From: Blepharisma japonicum
Taxonomy: Eukaryota > Ciliophora > Heterotrichea > Heterotrichida > Blepharismidae
Assembly: GCA_949751835.1 (NCBI GenBank)
Contig: CATKHK010000027.1
Span: forward strand, 1-64,000
Direction: 5' to 3'
DNA: 64,000 bases
The notes under the pieces were generated by a model that saw only the letters and a program-made list of their open reading frames with translations, had not been told where the DNA came from and did not search any database. This document shows positions 23,836 through 35,129 of the stretch, piece by piece. Each line of letters opens with the position of its first letter. The first letter of the stretch is position 1. The translations under genes were made by a program, and so were the position numbers.

Positions 23836-25413
23836 ATGGCAGCTGATATCCGCATTAAAGGCGAGGGCAAGCCAATCCCTCACATCCTGCAAAAGCCTAG
23901 AAAAAACCAATTTGATGAGGTCCTTCTCGAATCCGAGCGACTTCTTACCGGCTCAAATGTTAACACTGAAATCAATCTACCCAACCCTGATCTCACTGTA
24001 AATCTCAAATCATTATCAAGCCTGTATTTAGATGCTAATAAAAAATTTATTGAGCTTAAAAAGAAGCTTGAGCAGTTCTACTTGGATGCCAGACGTGAGC
24101 ATCCCATTCTTCATCCGAACCGCTCACATCAATGAACAAAATTACTGTACCAATCCCTTCATAAACTGCTGAATGAGTGCGTTTTCACAAGTGCTAGGAC
24201 GCTACAATTAGAATGCCTTGACCGTGTATATGATTGATATTATGAAAAGATCGGAAAAGAAAATAGCTTGCAGATGGAAGAAGAACAGCCGAACAATGGT
24301 GGCGTGATTAGAGAGCCTATAAGGGTTTTTGAGATTGAAGACGAAGTAGAACAGCTAGGAGATGCCCAAAATTTTGATAAACTGTCACATTATAGTAGAA
24401 GGCAAATTAATTCAGCCCACAGTCAAAGACCTATAACTGCTATATCTACTTCTTCAAGATGGCTTGAGCAAAGGCCTCAGAGCTCCTTTAGAGGTGCTGT
24501 GCAAGCTTTTGTAGGAGCTGGAGAACCAATAAAGCCAACAGAAGACCCAGGCTTTGAAAGCACCTATGTCAACTACAAGCCGCTTGGAGAAGACGCCGAA
24601 AAGCTTATGGAAAAAAGGTTCCAGAACTTCAGAAACAAAGAAGTCGCTGAAAAAAGGCTAAGAGACGAGATGAACCAAAAAGTAAAAAGATGGGTAAGCG
24701 CAAGAGCAAGGCGGACTGAAGAGCAAAGCAGGAGGACAGAAAGCTTCAGATTTGCGTCAAAATTTGAACAAAGAGCTTACTCCCCTGCCCGGCCTGCAAC
24801 TTCTTCATCTTTTAATGTAGGAAAAGCAAGCTTAGTGGACTTTACAAAGCAAATTGACCAACAAGTGGATTTAGAAAGCGAGGAGAGTAAACTCCCACCT
24901 CTAGTTGACGAAACTTTGCCGATGCATAAACTTGATAAAATTAATACCTTAAGAAAGCTCCATGGAGACCTTATTGATGCTAGGAATACTGATGAAGGTA
25001 AATTAATACAAGATCCGAGCGCAGTTACGCTCACTGTGTATCCACAGACGACTTCACAAGGCTGATATAAGCAAAGTGACACCAGTCGGCCAGTTACAGC
25101 TGGGACAATCTCACTCCCTGCCCCTAGAAGTAGCAGTTTAAGAGCTCTAGATAGACCTGTGACAGCTCAGATGAGAGGACAAATTGAAGAATTATATGAA
25201 GTCAAGCGAAGATTGGCAAGTCACAATATTCCTTGCTCTTTTGATGCAATGAAGTATGCTTTGCTAACACCTGAAGACCTCCCATCAGAGCAATTGACTG
25301 TTTTAAACTTGCCAAAGCCTGGAGCTGGGTTACTAATAAACCCTTTCATCAAATTAGGGAAGAAGAAAAAGAAGAAAAAGGGCAAGAAGAAAGGAAAAAA
25401 GAAAAAGGCGTAA
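23836..25413 (+). CDS. Unidentified charged protein with Lys-rich tail
   Basis: This single frame of 525 residues has Trp-TGA at 24133, 24232 and 25063. The N-terminal 150 residues look helical and ordered (LYLDANKKFIELKKKLEQFY). The middle (about 215-340) is Arg/Glu-rich and probably forms a long helix (RFQNFRNKEVAEKRLRDEM, then ARARRTEEQSRRTESFRF). Several RP-x-T-A motifs occur in disordered segments (RPITAISTS, RPATSSS, RPVTAG). The protein ends in a run of Lys and Gly (KKKKKKKGKKKGKKKKA). The composition resembles ciliary or axonemal associated proteins, but I cannot name a family. There is no signal peptide or membrane span. Confidence 0.78.
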
Positions 25414-26303
25414 TAATGTTTATATTTATTATTCAAGAGATAAAAGCTTTAAAATCTTTCTTCGAGATAACAGAGATATATAAAGCTTTGGCAATCATTT
25501 ATGTCAATTGGTAAAATTCGAAAAGAGAGATACCTTCGTTGCAGATGCAGACAAATATTGCCTAAAGCTAAGAGTATTTATTTTTCTTCTATAGAAAATT
25601 GGTAGTAAATTTAAGCTATAAATATTAACTAACTGCTCTCTTGGATTCTAGGCAAAAAATCAGGGTGAAAACAATAACTTTAAAAGCTTATTATTAGCAT
25701 TTTTGCTATTTAATGATAAAAAAGCGATTTTCATATATTATATATTTACCGCATTTTGATTTTACATAAATCTCATTAGAATTTCGAAAATCTGGCATAA
25801 AATTTTATAAAAAGTTGATAAATAAAAGGCAATTGCAGTATCCTTCTATAAATGAACTGGTAGTTGCGAAAACAATCAGCAGAATTTTGAGCCTTTCTTC
25901 AAATAGAGGTCATTTTTATCTTTATAATTTTATGCATCAATCTTTGACTCTCCTACTAAATAATAACATAATTTTGCCATTTTATATTAAATTTTATAAA
26001 TAAGTTTTTATTTAAATGTTACTCATAATCGTTTAAAATTCTACCTATAAATCGATTTAATGCATATTTTATGAAGAAGAAAAGTAGAGTATCTTCATTT
26101 AACGACTAGCTTATGGATTATTGCAAATTTCCATGAAGTGATAGGTTAATTTGAGTCTTTTTAGACCGATTGAAATGCTATATTTCATCAGCAATATAGA
26201 AAGCAAAACATCTCATTTAAGTAAGCATTCTCTTGCTCTTTCAAATAAAAAACAATCAAATAAAAATTCTATGATTTAATTAGATTTGTAACAAACATTA
26301 ATT
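25414..26303. other. Intergenic region
   Basis: This is about 890 bp. A 62-codon frame near 25815-26003 lacks an ATG and has the composition of the surrounding DNA, so I do not call it a gene. No RNA gene or repeat is seen. Confidence 0.55.
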
Positions 26304-26813
26304 ATGGGCAAAAGTGAAGACTCAGAACAAGAAGAATCCTCAATTCCAGATAAAGCAGAACCACAACTACAACCACTACCACCCCCGCCCCAACAATATA
26401 ACCCTGGATATGCTTATCCTGCAGGACAACCTGCTATAGCATACCCTTACGCTAATAATCAAAATCAAAACTACCCTCCCCAAGTTGATCCATCTTATTA
26501 CCCTAATCAGCAACTAGCTCCAATTTATATAGGCAACGCAGTAGTAGATCAGCCTCCTATGCAAATGCAAAATACTCCTATTCAATTTGGACGTGAGCCT
26601 GTCTCAATGGTATGCCCACATTGCCATGAGATGATGAATACAGTGATAAAGAGAAGGCCAGGACTTCTGATATTTCTATTAGTTGTTCTTTTAGTTGTAG
26701 TCTTCTGGCCTGCATTTTTCCTTCCTTTCTTTTTTTACTGCTGGTATGATATTTATCATAACTGTGGAAAGTGTAAAGCATCTCTTGGTTCGAAAAAGAT
26801 GCTAGGAGGATAG
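26304..26813 (+). CDS. LITAF-domain protein
   Basis: The product is 169 residues. The N-terminal 95 residues are rich in Pro, Gln, Tyr and Asn (PPPPQQYNPGYAYP), which is usual for this family. The C-terminal LITAF domain has CPHC at 104-107 and HNCGKC at 152-157, forming the zinc site. A very hydrophobic stretch (about 121-146) lies between them and inserts into the cytosolic leaflet of late endosomal or lysosomal membranes in known members. The typical Leu-Gly after the last Cys pair is present (KASLG). It probably acts in endosome or lysosome membrane trafficking, from family knowledge. Intronless. Confidence 0.92.
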   Translation: MGKSEDSEQEESSIPDKAEPQLQPLPPPPQQYNPGYAYPAGQPAIAYPYANNQNQNYPPQVDPSYYPNQQLAPIYIGNAVVDQPPMQMQNTPIQFGREPVSMVCPHCHEMMNTVIKRRPGLLIFLLVVLLVVVFWPAFFLPFFFYCWYDIYHNCGKCKASLGSKKMLGG

Positions 26814-26914
26814 CAAGAAATTAATTAAAATCTCATATAATTTGTGTAATTATCTAATTTGGCTAATAAATAGCTCTATTTGCTTGATTTGGTATGAGCT
26901 AAATATACTAATAA

Positions 26915-27268
26915 ATGAATCGAGTGGTCGATTTATTTTTCTCAGGTGAATTACTAAGGTCTCAGCTTCGAACATTTAAAGATTCTGAAGCCTTAACAGT
27001 TGAAGAGTGTGATATAATTGAAAAAGCTTATAACAAAGGCTGGTGAATGCAGAATCTTTCTCAGCTCCCACTGATGTATTTAGCTGTCACTGTACTTAGC
27101 AGTAAAAGTATTTATAAATTATCTTTACGGAAAAAAATAGGTGCTTATTTACTCGTTGGAAGCGGACTTGGTGCTTGCTATTTATTTTTAGGAACATTTA
27201 TATGAAATTATTGCTCTCAGGAAGCAGAGCCTATTTTGCGGAATTTTTTCAAAGATTACACACCATAG
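26915..27268 (+). CDS. Small membrane protein, unknown
   Basis: This 117-residue frame is visible only if TGA is Trp, with two TGA codons (27044 and 27203; the first gives W-W-M). It begins ATG at 26915 and ends TAG at 27266-27268. The N-terminal 45 residues are charged and helical (FKDSEALTVEECDIIEKAY). Two hydrophobic segments follow, at about residues 50-62 (LPLMYLAVTVLSS) and 74-95 (IGAYLLVGSGLGACYLFLGTF). No family is recognised. It begins 101 bp after the LITAF gene on the same strand. Confidence 0.7.
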
Positions 27269-27620
27269 AAATTAAGGAGGATTACTTTTATTTAATATTA
27301 GGGAGGGAAAAATAATATATTAATTAATGACTATACTTAAGTTCAATTTCAGTATTTTTGCTATATTTCTAGTAAGGCTCTCTCCATTTGGTAATCATCA
27401 TAATAATTGAGCTGCATAAAGTACGTTGCACGCAACCTTTCTAAGCTCATCAGGCAAATAAAATAGTAATAACTCCTCATCTTATTTTACGGCATATCAA
27501 GCATTTCATCATGAATCTTCATAATTGAATATTAAGAAGCTTGCAATTACTCATCCATTTTAGTAAGCATATTCAGAATATTTCACAATTATTAATCAAT
27601 TTTATAAAAAAATCATTGAA
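27269..27620. other. Intergenic region
   Basis: This is about 350 bp, AT-rich, with no open frame or RNA gene that I can support. Confidence 0.55.
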
Positions 27621-27980
27621 ATGGGAGACCTAAAAGAAGATACCGATGCCTTCTTTGACTTTGCAGAATTAATTGATAAATATAACTCGTCAAAAGCTCA
27701 TAATAGACTCAAAAACACGATTGCTGCTCTTACTGCAGTGATTGCAATACTTTTACTCGTCCTCGCATTCTTTTATATCCAGCACATCCAAATGCTTGAC
27801 ATTATTCAAAAGCAAGCATCTATTCTTGAAGGGAAAGATGAAATGATTAAGAAAATACTAGAACATGGAGACAAAAACTCTTGGTCCAATTTTTTCATTA
27901 AGCAATTAGCCGATTACTCAGAACGTGCTGTCTTTGGATACGGATATACTGTTGCATCGAAGGTTTGGAGCTTTTTCTAA
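27621..27980 (+). CDS. Small single-span membrane protein, unknown
   Basis: The product is 119 residues. An acidic N-terminus (MGDLKEDTDAFFDFAELID) is followed by one strong hydrophobic span at about residues 34-53 (IAALTAVIAILLLVLAFFYI). A charged helical segment (QASILEGKDEMIKKILEHGD) and a C-terminal part with aromatic residues come next. There are no TGA codons or introns. No family is recognised; its size and layout would fit a small endomembrane or mitochondrial protein. Confidence 0.68.
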   Translation: MGDLKEDTDAFFDFAELIDKYNSSKAHNRLKNTIAALTAVIAILLLVLAFFYIQHIQMLDIIQKQASILEGKDEMIKKILEHGDKNSWSNFFIKQLADYSERAVFGYGYTVASKVWSFF

Positions 27981-28089
27981 ATTAAATGCATTTGTCAGCT
28001 TATTCTCTATAAAACAATTAATAATTTATAGCATATTCTTGTTTAAAGAGTAGACTAATTAAGATTAATTTTAATAAAACTTAACACAA

Positions 28090-28821
28090 ATGTCATTTCT
28101 TAGCAGTCGCAAAGACCACCACCGTTCAGGAGTAAAAAAAGAAGTCAAGCGCTTTTTAAGCGAAAAACAAGCAGGGACCGGAATCGACCCTAAAGGCACT
28201 ATTATTGAGTTTTTGCAAAAAGATGTGAAACAAAATCTAGATGTCCATAGAGATACCGTAAAAAGGGTTGACGATTTAGACTCAAGAAGAAACTTGGTCG
28301 CATTAGGATGCACAAAGAAGTTTAGAAGTGCGACCACCGAGCGCAGAGAGCCAGTTCAATACAGGCTAGAGACTGACCATATTTCCTTTCGAGCAACTGA
28401 CAACAATACAAGCTTCATTCAAGCAGGTAATAGCATATTGGGCAAAACGAACTATACAGTCCCAAATCCAGTCGATAAAGGTTGGTCGCCTACAGTCCAT
28501 AAGGTGTCTATGAGAAACTGCCAGAGCACCCCTTATAATATCATAAATTTCGAAGAATCTCCTAATGCGGTTGTAAGGAAAGCTATTAATATTGACGCAA
28601 GAAGAGAAAAAGGAATCACTGAGTTTGCAGATTTAACAAGGCCACTGCATACGAGTGTCAATAAAGAGCATTTGGATGCGTTTGAAAAAGACAATAAAGT
28701 TTTTTATAGGAAAACAGGGATTTTTACACATATTTATGATGCAGCTGCGAAGCTCGGGAATATTACAATGCCATTTGATAAGCACCAGGATTTAGGAGGG
28801 AAACCAGCTTTTAAATGCTAA
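28090..28821 (+). CDS. Unidentified soluble protein, possibly ciliary
   Basis: This intronless frame of 243 residues has a TAA stop at 28819. The N-terminus is basic (SSRKDHHRSGVKKEVKRFL), and there is a block STPYNIINFEESPN at about 155-168. Short motifs of the kind S-T-P-Y-N-I-I occur in several ciliary and flagellar associated proteins, but I cannot assign a family by eye. There is no membrane span or signal peptide. It converges with the HSP70 gene, with only 90 bp between the two stops. Confidence 0.72.
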   Translation: MSFLSSRKDHHRSGVKKEVKRFLSEKQAGTGIDPKGTIIEFLQKDVKQNLDVHRDTVKRVDDLDSRRNLVALGCTKKFRSATTERREPVQYRLETDHISFRATDNNTSFIQAGNSILGKTNYTVPNPVDKGWSPTVHKVSMRNCQSTPYNIINFEESPNAVVRKAINIDARREKGITEFADLTRPLHTSVNKEHLDAFEKDNKVFYRKTGIFTHIYDAAAKLGNITMPFDKHQDLGGKPAFKC

Positions 28822-28911
28822 ATTTTGATTTATTTAATACATTTCTTATAAAAATTATTAAACAAGACAGTTTTTTTGTAAAAATTATTTATCTAAAATA
28901 TGATTAATCAA

Positions 28912-30915
28912 TTAATCGACTTCTTCAACATTTGGTCCTTTAGGTTGCCCTCCAGTCTCTCCACCTGCTCCGCCAGGGAATCCACCTGGGAATCCTCCAG
29001 GCATGCCGCCAGGCATCCCACCAGGCATCCCACCAGGCATCCCGCCAGGCATTCCTCCAGCAGCTCCAGCAGCTTGATAAATCTTAGTCATGATTGGGTT
29101 GCAGACTGCTTCAATTTCCTTTTGTTTGGCCTCATACTGTTCAGTTTCAGCGTTCGGGTTAGACTCAAGCCATCTCTGTATTTCATTGATTTTAGTGTCC
29201 AAAGCTGTCCTGTCAGCAGCTTCAATCTTGTCTCTTAATTTTTCGTCATTAAGAGTGTTCTTTAAGTTGTATGTGTAGCTTTCAAGCCCGTTACGAGCTT
29301 CAACTTTCTTCTTGAGCAGTTCGTCTTCTTGCTTGTATCTTTCAGACTCGGCGACCATTCTTTCAATGTCGTCCTTGGTAAGTCTACCTTTGTCGTTGGT
29401 AATTGTGATTTTGTTAGCTTTGCCAGTTCCTTTGTCTTGGGCAGTGACGTTCAAGATACTGTTGGCGTCGATGTCGAAGGTAACTTCAATTTGTGGGACT
29501 CCTCTAGGCGCTGGTGGGATTCCTTCCAAGTTGAATTTGCCTAATAAGTGGTTGTCTCTGGTCATTGATCTTTCACCTTCAAAGACTTGGATGCAGACTC
29601 CTGGTTGGTTGTCGGCGTAGGTGGTGAAAATTTGGGTTTTCTTGGTTGGGATGGTAGAGTTTCTTTGGATCAAAACAGTCATAACACCGCCGGCAGTTTC
29701 AATTCCGAGGGATAGAGGGGTGACATCAAGCAGCAATAAGTCTTGGACTTGGCTGGATGAGTCGCCAGAGAGGATAGCTCCTTGGACTGCAGCTCCGTAG
29801 GCGACTGCTTCATCAGGGTTGATGCTTCTGCATGGCTCTTTTCCGTTGAAGAACTCTTGGATGAGTTGTTGAACCTTTGGAATTCTGGTGGAGCCTCCTA
29901 CAAGGACGACTTCGTGGATTTGGTTCTTGGCCAAGCCTGAGTCTTTAAGAACTCTTTCGACTGGCTCAATGCATCCTCTGAAGTAATCCATATTTAGCTC
30001 TTCAAATTTGGCTCTTGTAATAGTTGCAAAGTAATCAGTTCCTTCTGCTAAGGAGTCAATTTCAACTGAAGCTTGTGTTGCTGAGGATAAGGTTCTCTTT
30101 GCTCTTTCACAAGCAGTCCTAAGTCTTCTCAAAGCTCTGTTATTTCCGTGGATGTCAATTCCGTTCTTTTTCTTGAAATCAGCTGCACAGAAGTCGACCA
30201 TTCTGTTATCAAAATCTTCTCCTCCCAAGTGAGTGTTACCTGAGGTAGCTTTGACTTCAAAAATACCGTCTTCAATGGTAAGTAAAGACACATCAAAAGT
30301 GCCACCACCTAAGTCGAAAATCAGGACGTTCATTTCGCCTGCTCCTTTCTTGTCAAGACCGTATGCAATTGCAGAGGCAGTTGGTTCGTTGATGATTCTT
30401 TTGACGTCGAGGCCAGAAATGGTGCCTGCGTCCTTTGTAGCTTGTCTTTGGGAATCGTTGAAGTAAGCTGGGACTGTGACGACAGCAGTCTTGATGGTTC
30501 TGCCAAGATAAGCTTCAGCAGTCTCTTTCATCTTGAGTAAGACCATAGCAGAAATTTCTTCAGCGTAAAATCTCTTGGCTTCACCTTTGAACTGGACAAC
30601 GATTTGTGGCCTGTCATCAGGGCCGCAGACGACTCTGAATGGCCAAAGTCTCATGTCTTGTTGGACAATAGTGTCGTGGAACTTTCTTCCAATAAGTCTT
30701 TTAGCGTCAAAAACTGTGTTTTCTGGGTTTCTTGCGACTTGGTTCTTTGCGGCATCGCCGATAAGTCTTTCTGTTTCTGTGAAGGCGACATAGGAAGGAG
30801 TTGTTCTGTTGCCTTGATCATTGGCAATAATTTCAACTCTATCGTTCTGCCAAACACCTACACAGCTGTAAGTTGTACCGAGATCAATACCGATGCAAGG
30901 ACCGTCTCCTGACAT
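28912..30915 (-). CDS. HSP70: Cytosolic HSP70 chaperone
   Basis: This is a 667-residue cytosolic/nuclear heat-shock protein 70, an ATP-driven chaperone. Signatures seen are [14 protein letters not shown] near residue 9, [25 protein letters not shown], and the C-terminal EEVD that binds TPR co-chaperones. Before the EEVD are five GGMP and two GGFP repeats, a feature of protist cytosolic HSP70s. There is no intron and all Trp codons are TGG. A perfect three-unit heat-shock element lies about 45 bp upstream of the ATG, so it is probably a stress-inducible copy. Confidence 0.98.
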   Translation of the reverse strand: MSGDGPCIGIDLGTTYSCVGVWQNDRVEIIANDQGNRTTPSYVAFTETERLIGDAAKNQVARNPENTVFDAKRLIGRKFHDTIVQQDMRLWPFRVVCGPDDRPQIVVQFKGEAKRFYAEEISAMVLLKMKETAEAYLGRTIKTAVVTVPAYFNDSQRQATKDAGTISGLDVKRIINEPTASAIAYGLDKKGAGEMNVLIFDLGGGTFDVSLLTIEDGIFEVKATSGNTHLGGEDFDNRMVDFCAADFKKKNGIDIHGNNRALRRLRTACERAKRTLSSATQASVEIDSLAEGTDYFATITRAKFEELNMDYFRGCIEPVERVLKDSGLAKNQIHEVVLVGGSTRIPKVQQLIQEFFNGKEPCRSINPDEAVAYGAAVQGAILSGDSSSQVQDLLLLDVTPLSLGIETAGGVMTVLIQRNSTIPTKKTQIFTTYADNQPGVCIQVFEGERSMTRDNHLLGKFNLEGIPPAPRGVPQIEVTFDIDANSILNVTAQDKGTGKANKITITNDKGRLTKDDIERMVAESERYKQEDELLKKKVEARNGLESYTYNLKNTLNDEKLRDKIEAADRTALDTKINEIQRWLESNPNAETEQYEAKQKEIEAVCNPIMTKIYQAAGAAGGMPGGMPGGMPGGMPGGMPGGFPGGFPGGAGGETGGQPKGPNVEEVD

Positions 30916-31426
30916 TTAATTATAGATAGGGATCAGCTAGGGCTTTAAAAGGGATATCGAAGGTTCTAGAAGTCATTTTTCCAAAATGTCATCCATTAGA
31001 TGAGTGAGAAGAAAAAGGGTTAATGAAAAGGCAGAAGCGCAGGAAATAAAGAAAAGATCAGCGAGATATCAAACGTGATTATTGAAATTATGATTATTTA
31101 CTTAGAAACCAATGAAAAAGTTATGTCATAAAAAAGTGCATTTTTAATGTAAAGGATCAAGGATTTTGTGAGTTGAAAAAATCATATGAGAAGAATCTCT
31201 TGAAATAATCTCAGAAATAGACAATAACACTAGCTAAAAAGGGATTGATTATTTAGAAAAGGAAGAGTTATTTTGAGATTTAATGATATTTGGAAGATTT
31301 CCGCTGAGAATTGCAATTGCTGCATACAGAATGAAAATTCAAGATCAGAAAATCCCTTTCTGAATCAATTCCTGTAATCCCTATAAGCACTTGCTCTAAT
31401 AATTTTTAAAAAATTCATACCTTTTT
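30916..31426. other. Divergent promoter region, HSP70 and CXC gene
   Basis: This is about 510 bp between two divergently transcribed genes. Apart from the heat-shock element near the HSP70 start, I see a weaker GAA/TCT cluster near 31193-31206. There is no open frame. Confidence 0.6.
30959..30971 (-). promoter_or_regulatory. Heat-shock element upstream of HSP70
   Basis: GAAGGTTCTAGAA consists of three alternating units (GAA-nn-TTC-nn-GAA), the binding site for trimeric heat-shock factor. It lies about 44 bp upstream of the HSP70 ATG. The motif is symmetrical, so strand is set by the nearest gene. Confidence 0.8.
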
Positions 31427-31945
31427 ATGGATCGGACACCTGGAGGAAGCTTTCCAAACAAATTCTCCCCATTCAGCCAGTTTTGCCTAAACTCCCTCTC
31501 TCCTCTTCAATACACGCAGTCCTCAGCTCAGCCAATGGACCTTGACTCTCCATTTGTCTCCCAGCAACCTCAATCTCAGCCATTTCTGCAGCTTTTTGAT
31601 AACGCCTCCTCAATTCAAGCCAAAACCTGTGTCTGCAAATGCCGAAAGACATTCTGTCTAAAGCTCTACTGTGACTGCTTTGCCAGAGGTGAGTATTGTG
31701 GTGGCTGTGGCTGTATGGAGTGTAAAAATCTGCCTGAATTTGAAAACGACAGGCGAGAAGCCAAAACTTTTGTATTGGACCGGAACCCTGAAGCCTTCAG
31801 AAGAAGCGAGCCACAAGTCCCAGTTTCCGGCTGCAACTGCCGCAGATCTGGGTGTCTAAAAAAATACTGTGAATGCTATGCAAATGGGAAATCGTGCCAG
31901 TCATCATGTAGATGTGATGGATGTTTGAATGCGAAGCAGATGTAA
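31427..31945 (+). CDS. CXC (tesmin/TSO1-like) DNA-binding protein
   Basis: The product is 172 residues with two cysteine-rich CXC motifs. The first is CVCKCRKTFCLKLYCDCFA followed by YCGGCGCMEC, and the second is CNCRRSGCLKKYCECYA followed by CRCDGC, with a short linker containing RNPEAFR. This is the CRC domain of tesmin, TSO1 and LIN54, which binds CHR-type promoter elements and acts in cell-cycle gene control (DREAM/MuvB). The protein is much shorter than animal LIN54 and consists of a Ser/Pro/Gln-rich N-terminus plus the domain. Nuclear role inferred from the family. Confidence 0.93.
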   Translation: MDRTPGGSFPNKFSPFSQFCLNSLSPLQYTQSSAQPMDLDSPFVSQQPQSQPFLQLFDNASSIQAKTCVCKCRKTFCLKLYCDCFARGEYCGGCGCMECKNLPEFENDRREAKTFVLDRNPEAFRRSEPQVPVSGCNCRRSGCLKKYCECYANGKSCQSSCRCDGCLNAKQM

Positions 31946-31970
31946 GGAAAATATAAAATTAATCTATTAT

Positions 31971-32963
31971 TTAAGTGAAGCTCTTTTGGGGAGCTTTGGT
32001 CCTTGGAGGGGTGTAAGGTCTGTTTGCGCCGACCCCAATTGCACCTCCCATCTTCTTGTCGGCTGGTTTTAGGATTTGGAAGCTGCACATTAAGGTTTCG
32101 TCGACGCTCATCAATGCTCCTGCATTGTCAAATTCTCCACAATAATTCGGCGCTGAAAAAAGGGTCACTAATTGTCTTTTCGCAAAAAATTCGTAGCCAT
32201 CTTCTACGACCTGATGCGCTCTACACACCAGGTCTAAGTCATGTTTTCTCAAAAAATTGGCCACAATTTCAGGGCCAAAAGTAAAGCTGACCCCTCTATC
32301 ATTTTCTCCCCACCCTTGTACGTCTTTATCAGGGTCACTCCATAATAAATCACATATAAGTCCAGTGTCTGGGACGTCGCTTGGCCTCATAATTCTTCTG
32401 ATCTGTTCCATATTGCTGAGCTCTGGACTAAGTCCTCCGTGCATGCAGAAAATTTTGTCGTCAATAATAGAGGCTATAGGCAGACAATTGAAGCAGTCTG
32501 TGAAGGTTTTCCACAGCTTGATGTTATACCTGCGTTTACACTCGTCGTAAAAGCCGTAAATTCTGTTGATGGAGGCACATTCGTGGTTGCCTCTGAGGAG
32601 GAAAAAGTTTTCAGGGTATTTAACTTTGTAAGCTAAAAGTAAGCAGATGGTTTCTAAGCTCTGCTTGCCACGGTCAACGTAATCGCCGAGGAAGAGATAG
32701 TTGGCTTCAGGCGGAAACCCTCCGTATTCAAAGAGACGGAGAAGGTCGTAGTATTGTCCGTGGACGTCGCCACAGATCTTCAAAGGAGCTTCAAGTTCTA
32801 GTAGGATGGGCTGAGAAATGAGGATGTCACGGGCGCGAACACAGAGATTCCTGACTTCTTGTTCGGTGAGGTTGACTTGACGACCTGGGCGGCTTCCACG
32901 AACTTCGAGGAGCCTGTCAATGATGCTATCGATGTTTAAATCTGCAGTACCTGCTGTGACCAT
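31971..32963 (-). CDS. PP1: Protein phosphatase 1 catalytic subunit
   Basis: This is a Ser/Thr phosphatase of the PPP family, PP1 type, 330 residues from the Met at 32963; an in-frame Met 20 codons upstream is less likely. Metal and phosphate ligand motifs are all present: [26 protein letters not shown] and the RAHQ motif. The PP1 hallmark [14 protein letters not shown] and a C-terminal TPPR motif (the site regulated by CDK in animals) are also there. The microcystin-sensitive loop GEFDN is intact. There are no introns or TGA codons. It converges on the CXC gene with 25 bp between stops. Confidence 0.97.
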   Translation of the reverse strand: MVTAGTADLNIDSIIDRLLEVRGSRPGRQVNLTEQEVRNLCVRARDILISQPILLELEAPLKICGDVHGQYYDLLRLFEYGGFPPEANYLFLGDYVDRGKQSLETICLLLAYKVKYPENFFLLRGNHECASINRIYGFYDECKRRYNIKLWKTFTDCFNCLPIASIIDDKIFCMHGGLSPELSNMEQIRRIMRPSDVPDTGLICDLLWSDPDKDVQGWGENDRGVSFTFGPEIVANFLRKHDLDLVCRAHQVVEDGYEFFAKRQLVTLFSAPNYCGEFDNAGALMSVDETLMCSFQILKPADKKMGGAIGVGANRPYTPPRTKAPQKSFT

Positions 32964-33615
32964 TTTATGAATTATATAGGTTGTTGAACGGAAGTTATAC
33001 TGTTGGGCTGACAATAAATACAAAATTTAATGCTAAATCAGAATTCGCTAAGCTTTTCTAAAGCAGTGCTCTTATATTTGAATATTGTGGATTCATATAA
33101 GATTAATTCATATGGTTTCAAATTAAATGGAATTTCATGCTTATAGGATTTTTTTATCAGATTTGGAAATTTTCAATGAAAATGATACAGAATTTAATAA
33201 TAATTAAAATATTTTAGCATAGCATTATATTTAATTCAGTCGCTTATGGCAAATTTAAGTTAAATGCATATTAAGACCTTTTGATCAGATTTCATATTAT
33301 ATTAGGAATTGCTATTAAGCTGCTAATTTCAAAATGGTTTAATAAAATTTAAATTTGTAAGAGACACTTAAAATCTTCCGATTATTTTAATTAATTTAAG
33401 TTAAATCACTATTTAACCAACTGGCTAAGGCAATACAGTTTAAATAAATAGAAATTTTATATTGGATAAAAATTAATAGAAGTAATTTTACTATGCAAAT
33501 ATTTTATCGATTAATTAAGATTATAAATTGAAGACCTTTAGTAAAATCTTTATTTCAAAATATTTGGCTCAATCTAGATAGCCTTCTAAGTCTACAATAT
33601 TAATGCATATATTAA
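32964..33615. other. Divergent intergenic region
   Basis: This is about 650 bp of AT-rich DNA between the PP1 start and the TPR gene. It should contain both promoters; I see no specific element or RNA gene. Confidence 0.55.
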
Positions 33616-34629
33616 ATGGATTTAAGAAAAATTGACGAAAGGATTGAGGAGCTTAAAAAGGAAGGGAATAACTTAGAAGCCTTAGAACTTATAGAGCAAA
33701 GCTTGGAAATTCGTAAAGAAGTATATGGAGCTGAAAGTGAAGAAGTCAAGACCTGCTACCGTCAGTTATGCGAAGCATGCAACCAAGCAGCCACTGACTA
33801 TCTTCAAAGAGAGAGCTTTCAGCTAGCCCTTGATCTATTAAAAAAAGCAGAAGCCTTATGCGTTAACGATGAAATCACCAAAGTAAAAATCTTAAATAAC
33901 CTAGCATGCTATTATAGACAATCTGGAAAAGTCAGAGCCGCTCAAAATTATTTACAAAAAGCCTTGGCTATCCCAAAAAACCTTGCAGTTACCCATCTAA
34001 ATATGTGTGCAGTCCTTTCTGAAGTGCAAAAGCATGAAGAGGCCTTAGGCCATGCTATGGAAGCTGTTATTATTTTGCAGGATGAACTAATCAGTTCAAT
34101 GCAAAACCCACAAAAAAATTTTGATGAGCAAGCCCCAATGCTTTCTATTGCTTACCACAATATGGGAGTTGAATTGGAATTTCTTAAAAGAACTCAAGAA
34201 GCTATTACAATTTATAGAAAAGCTAAAAACTTCGCAAAAGAAAATTTATCACAAGACCATCCCCTCTCTAAAAAGGCAGTATCTGAGCTTGAAGCAGCAA
34301 TAGAAAAACAAAAAACGTCAAAATCCAGACAAGCGAGTAGAAAAAACCTAAAGCCCACAACTAGAAAAGATATAAAAATATGCCCAGCTTATCTTTCAGA
34401 ACAAGACATCAATCTTCTAAATAAAGCTTGAAAGTCTGTTGGCTCTCCAAAAAAAATAAAAACTATGAATGAAAACTCTATCACAAAAAATGCTGATACA
34501 AGCTTGTCAATGAACCAAGAAACTCAAAATATAACAAAAACCAGCCAAGATAAGCTTCGTGACAGCCTCAAAAAAAGATACAAAGAGCCTGAAGCCCCTT
34601 CAGAAGGCTCCTTCGACTTCAATCACTAG
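33616..34629 (+). CDS. TPR-repeat protein
   Basis: The product is 337 residues with a Trp-TGA at 34429. Residues about 1-235 form helix pairs with the TPR pattern (A-L-x-x-x-x-x-A-L; LNNLACYYRQSGKVRAAQNY, MGVELEFLKRTQEAITIYRK), so at least four to five TPRs are present, of the kinesin-light-chain-like spacing. The C-terminal 100 residues are disordered, Ser/Lys-rich and end in PSEGSFDFNH. It is probably a scaffolding protein, possibly at cilia or basal bodies, but the partner cannot be named. Its stop is 37 nt from the uS8 start. Confidence 0.84.
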
Positions 34630-34666
34630 CAGTAATGTAAATTCTTAATATTTATTATATAATCAA

Positions 34667-35059
34667 ATGGTGCGCATGAATGTACTTGCGGACTGTCTGA
34701 AGAGCATAATTAACGCCGAGAAGCGAGGGAAGAGACAAGTGCTGATCAGACCATCATCAAAAGTCGTCATAAGGTTCCTACGCTTGATGCAAAAGCACGG
34801 GTACATAGGAGAGTTCGAAGTGATAGATGACCACAGATCTGGCAAGATCGTTGTCGACTTGGTCGGCCGCCTCAACAAATGCGGCGTCATTTCCCCTCGT
34901 TTTGACATTGCTTTGACTGATATTGAGCAGGTGGCTACAGATCTACTCCCTTCAAGACAATTCGGCTATGTGGTTTTGACCACAACTTTTGGGATCTTGG
35001 ACCATGAAGAAGCCCGTAAAAGACACACTGGAGGAAAGCTGCTGGGATACTTCTTTTAA
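34667..35059 (+). CDS. RPS15A: Ribosomal protein uS8 (RPS15A, 40S)
   Basis: This is a cytosolic small-subunit ribosomal protein of 130 residues, exactly the usual length. Diagnostic blocks are [39 protein letters not shown], and the C-terminal [18 protein letters not shown]. There are no introns. The gene starts 37 nt after the TPR gene on the same strand. Confidence 0.98.
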   Translation: MVRMNVLADCLKSIINAEKRGKRQVLIRPSSKVVIRFLRLMQKHGYIGEFEVIDDHRSGKIVVDLVGRLNKCGVISPRFDIALTDIEQVATDLLPSRQFGYVVLTTTFGILDHEEARKRHTGGKLLGYFF

Positions 35060-35129
35060 CTAATACACCAGTTAATTCCATTGAGCTTAAGTGATTGAAG
35101 TTATTATATTAATCAAGATAAATAATATG

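Noticed and set aside
25815-26003. 62-codon plus-strand frame in a gene desert
   Set aside because: It starts with a non-ATG codon and has ordinary AT-rich composition.
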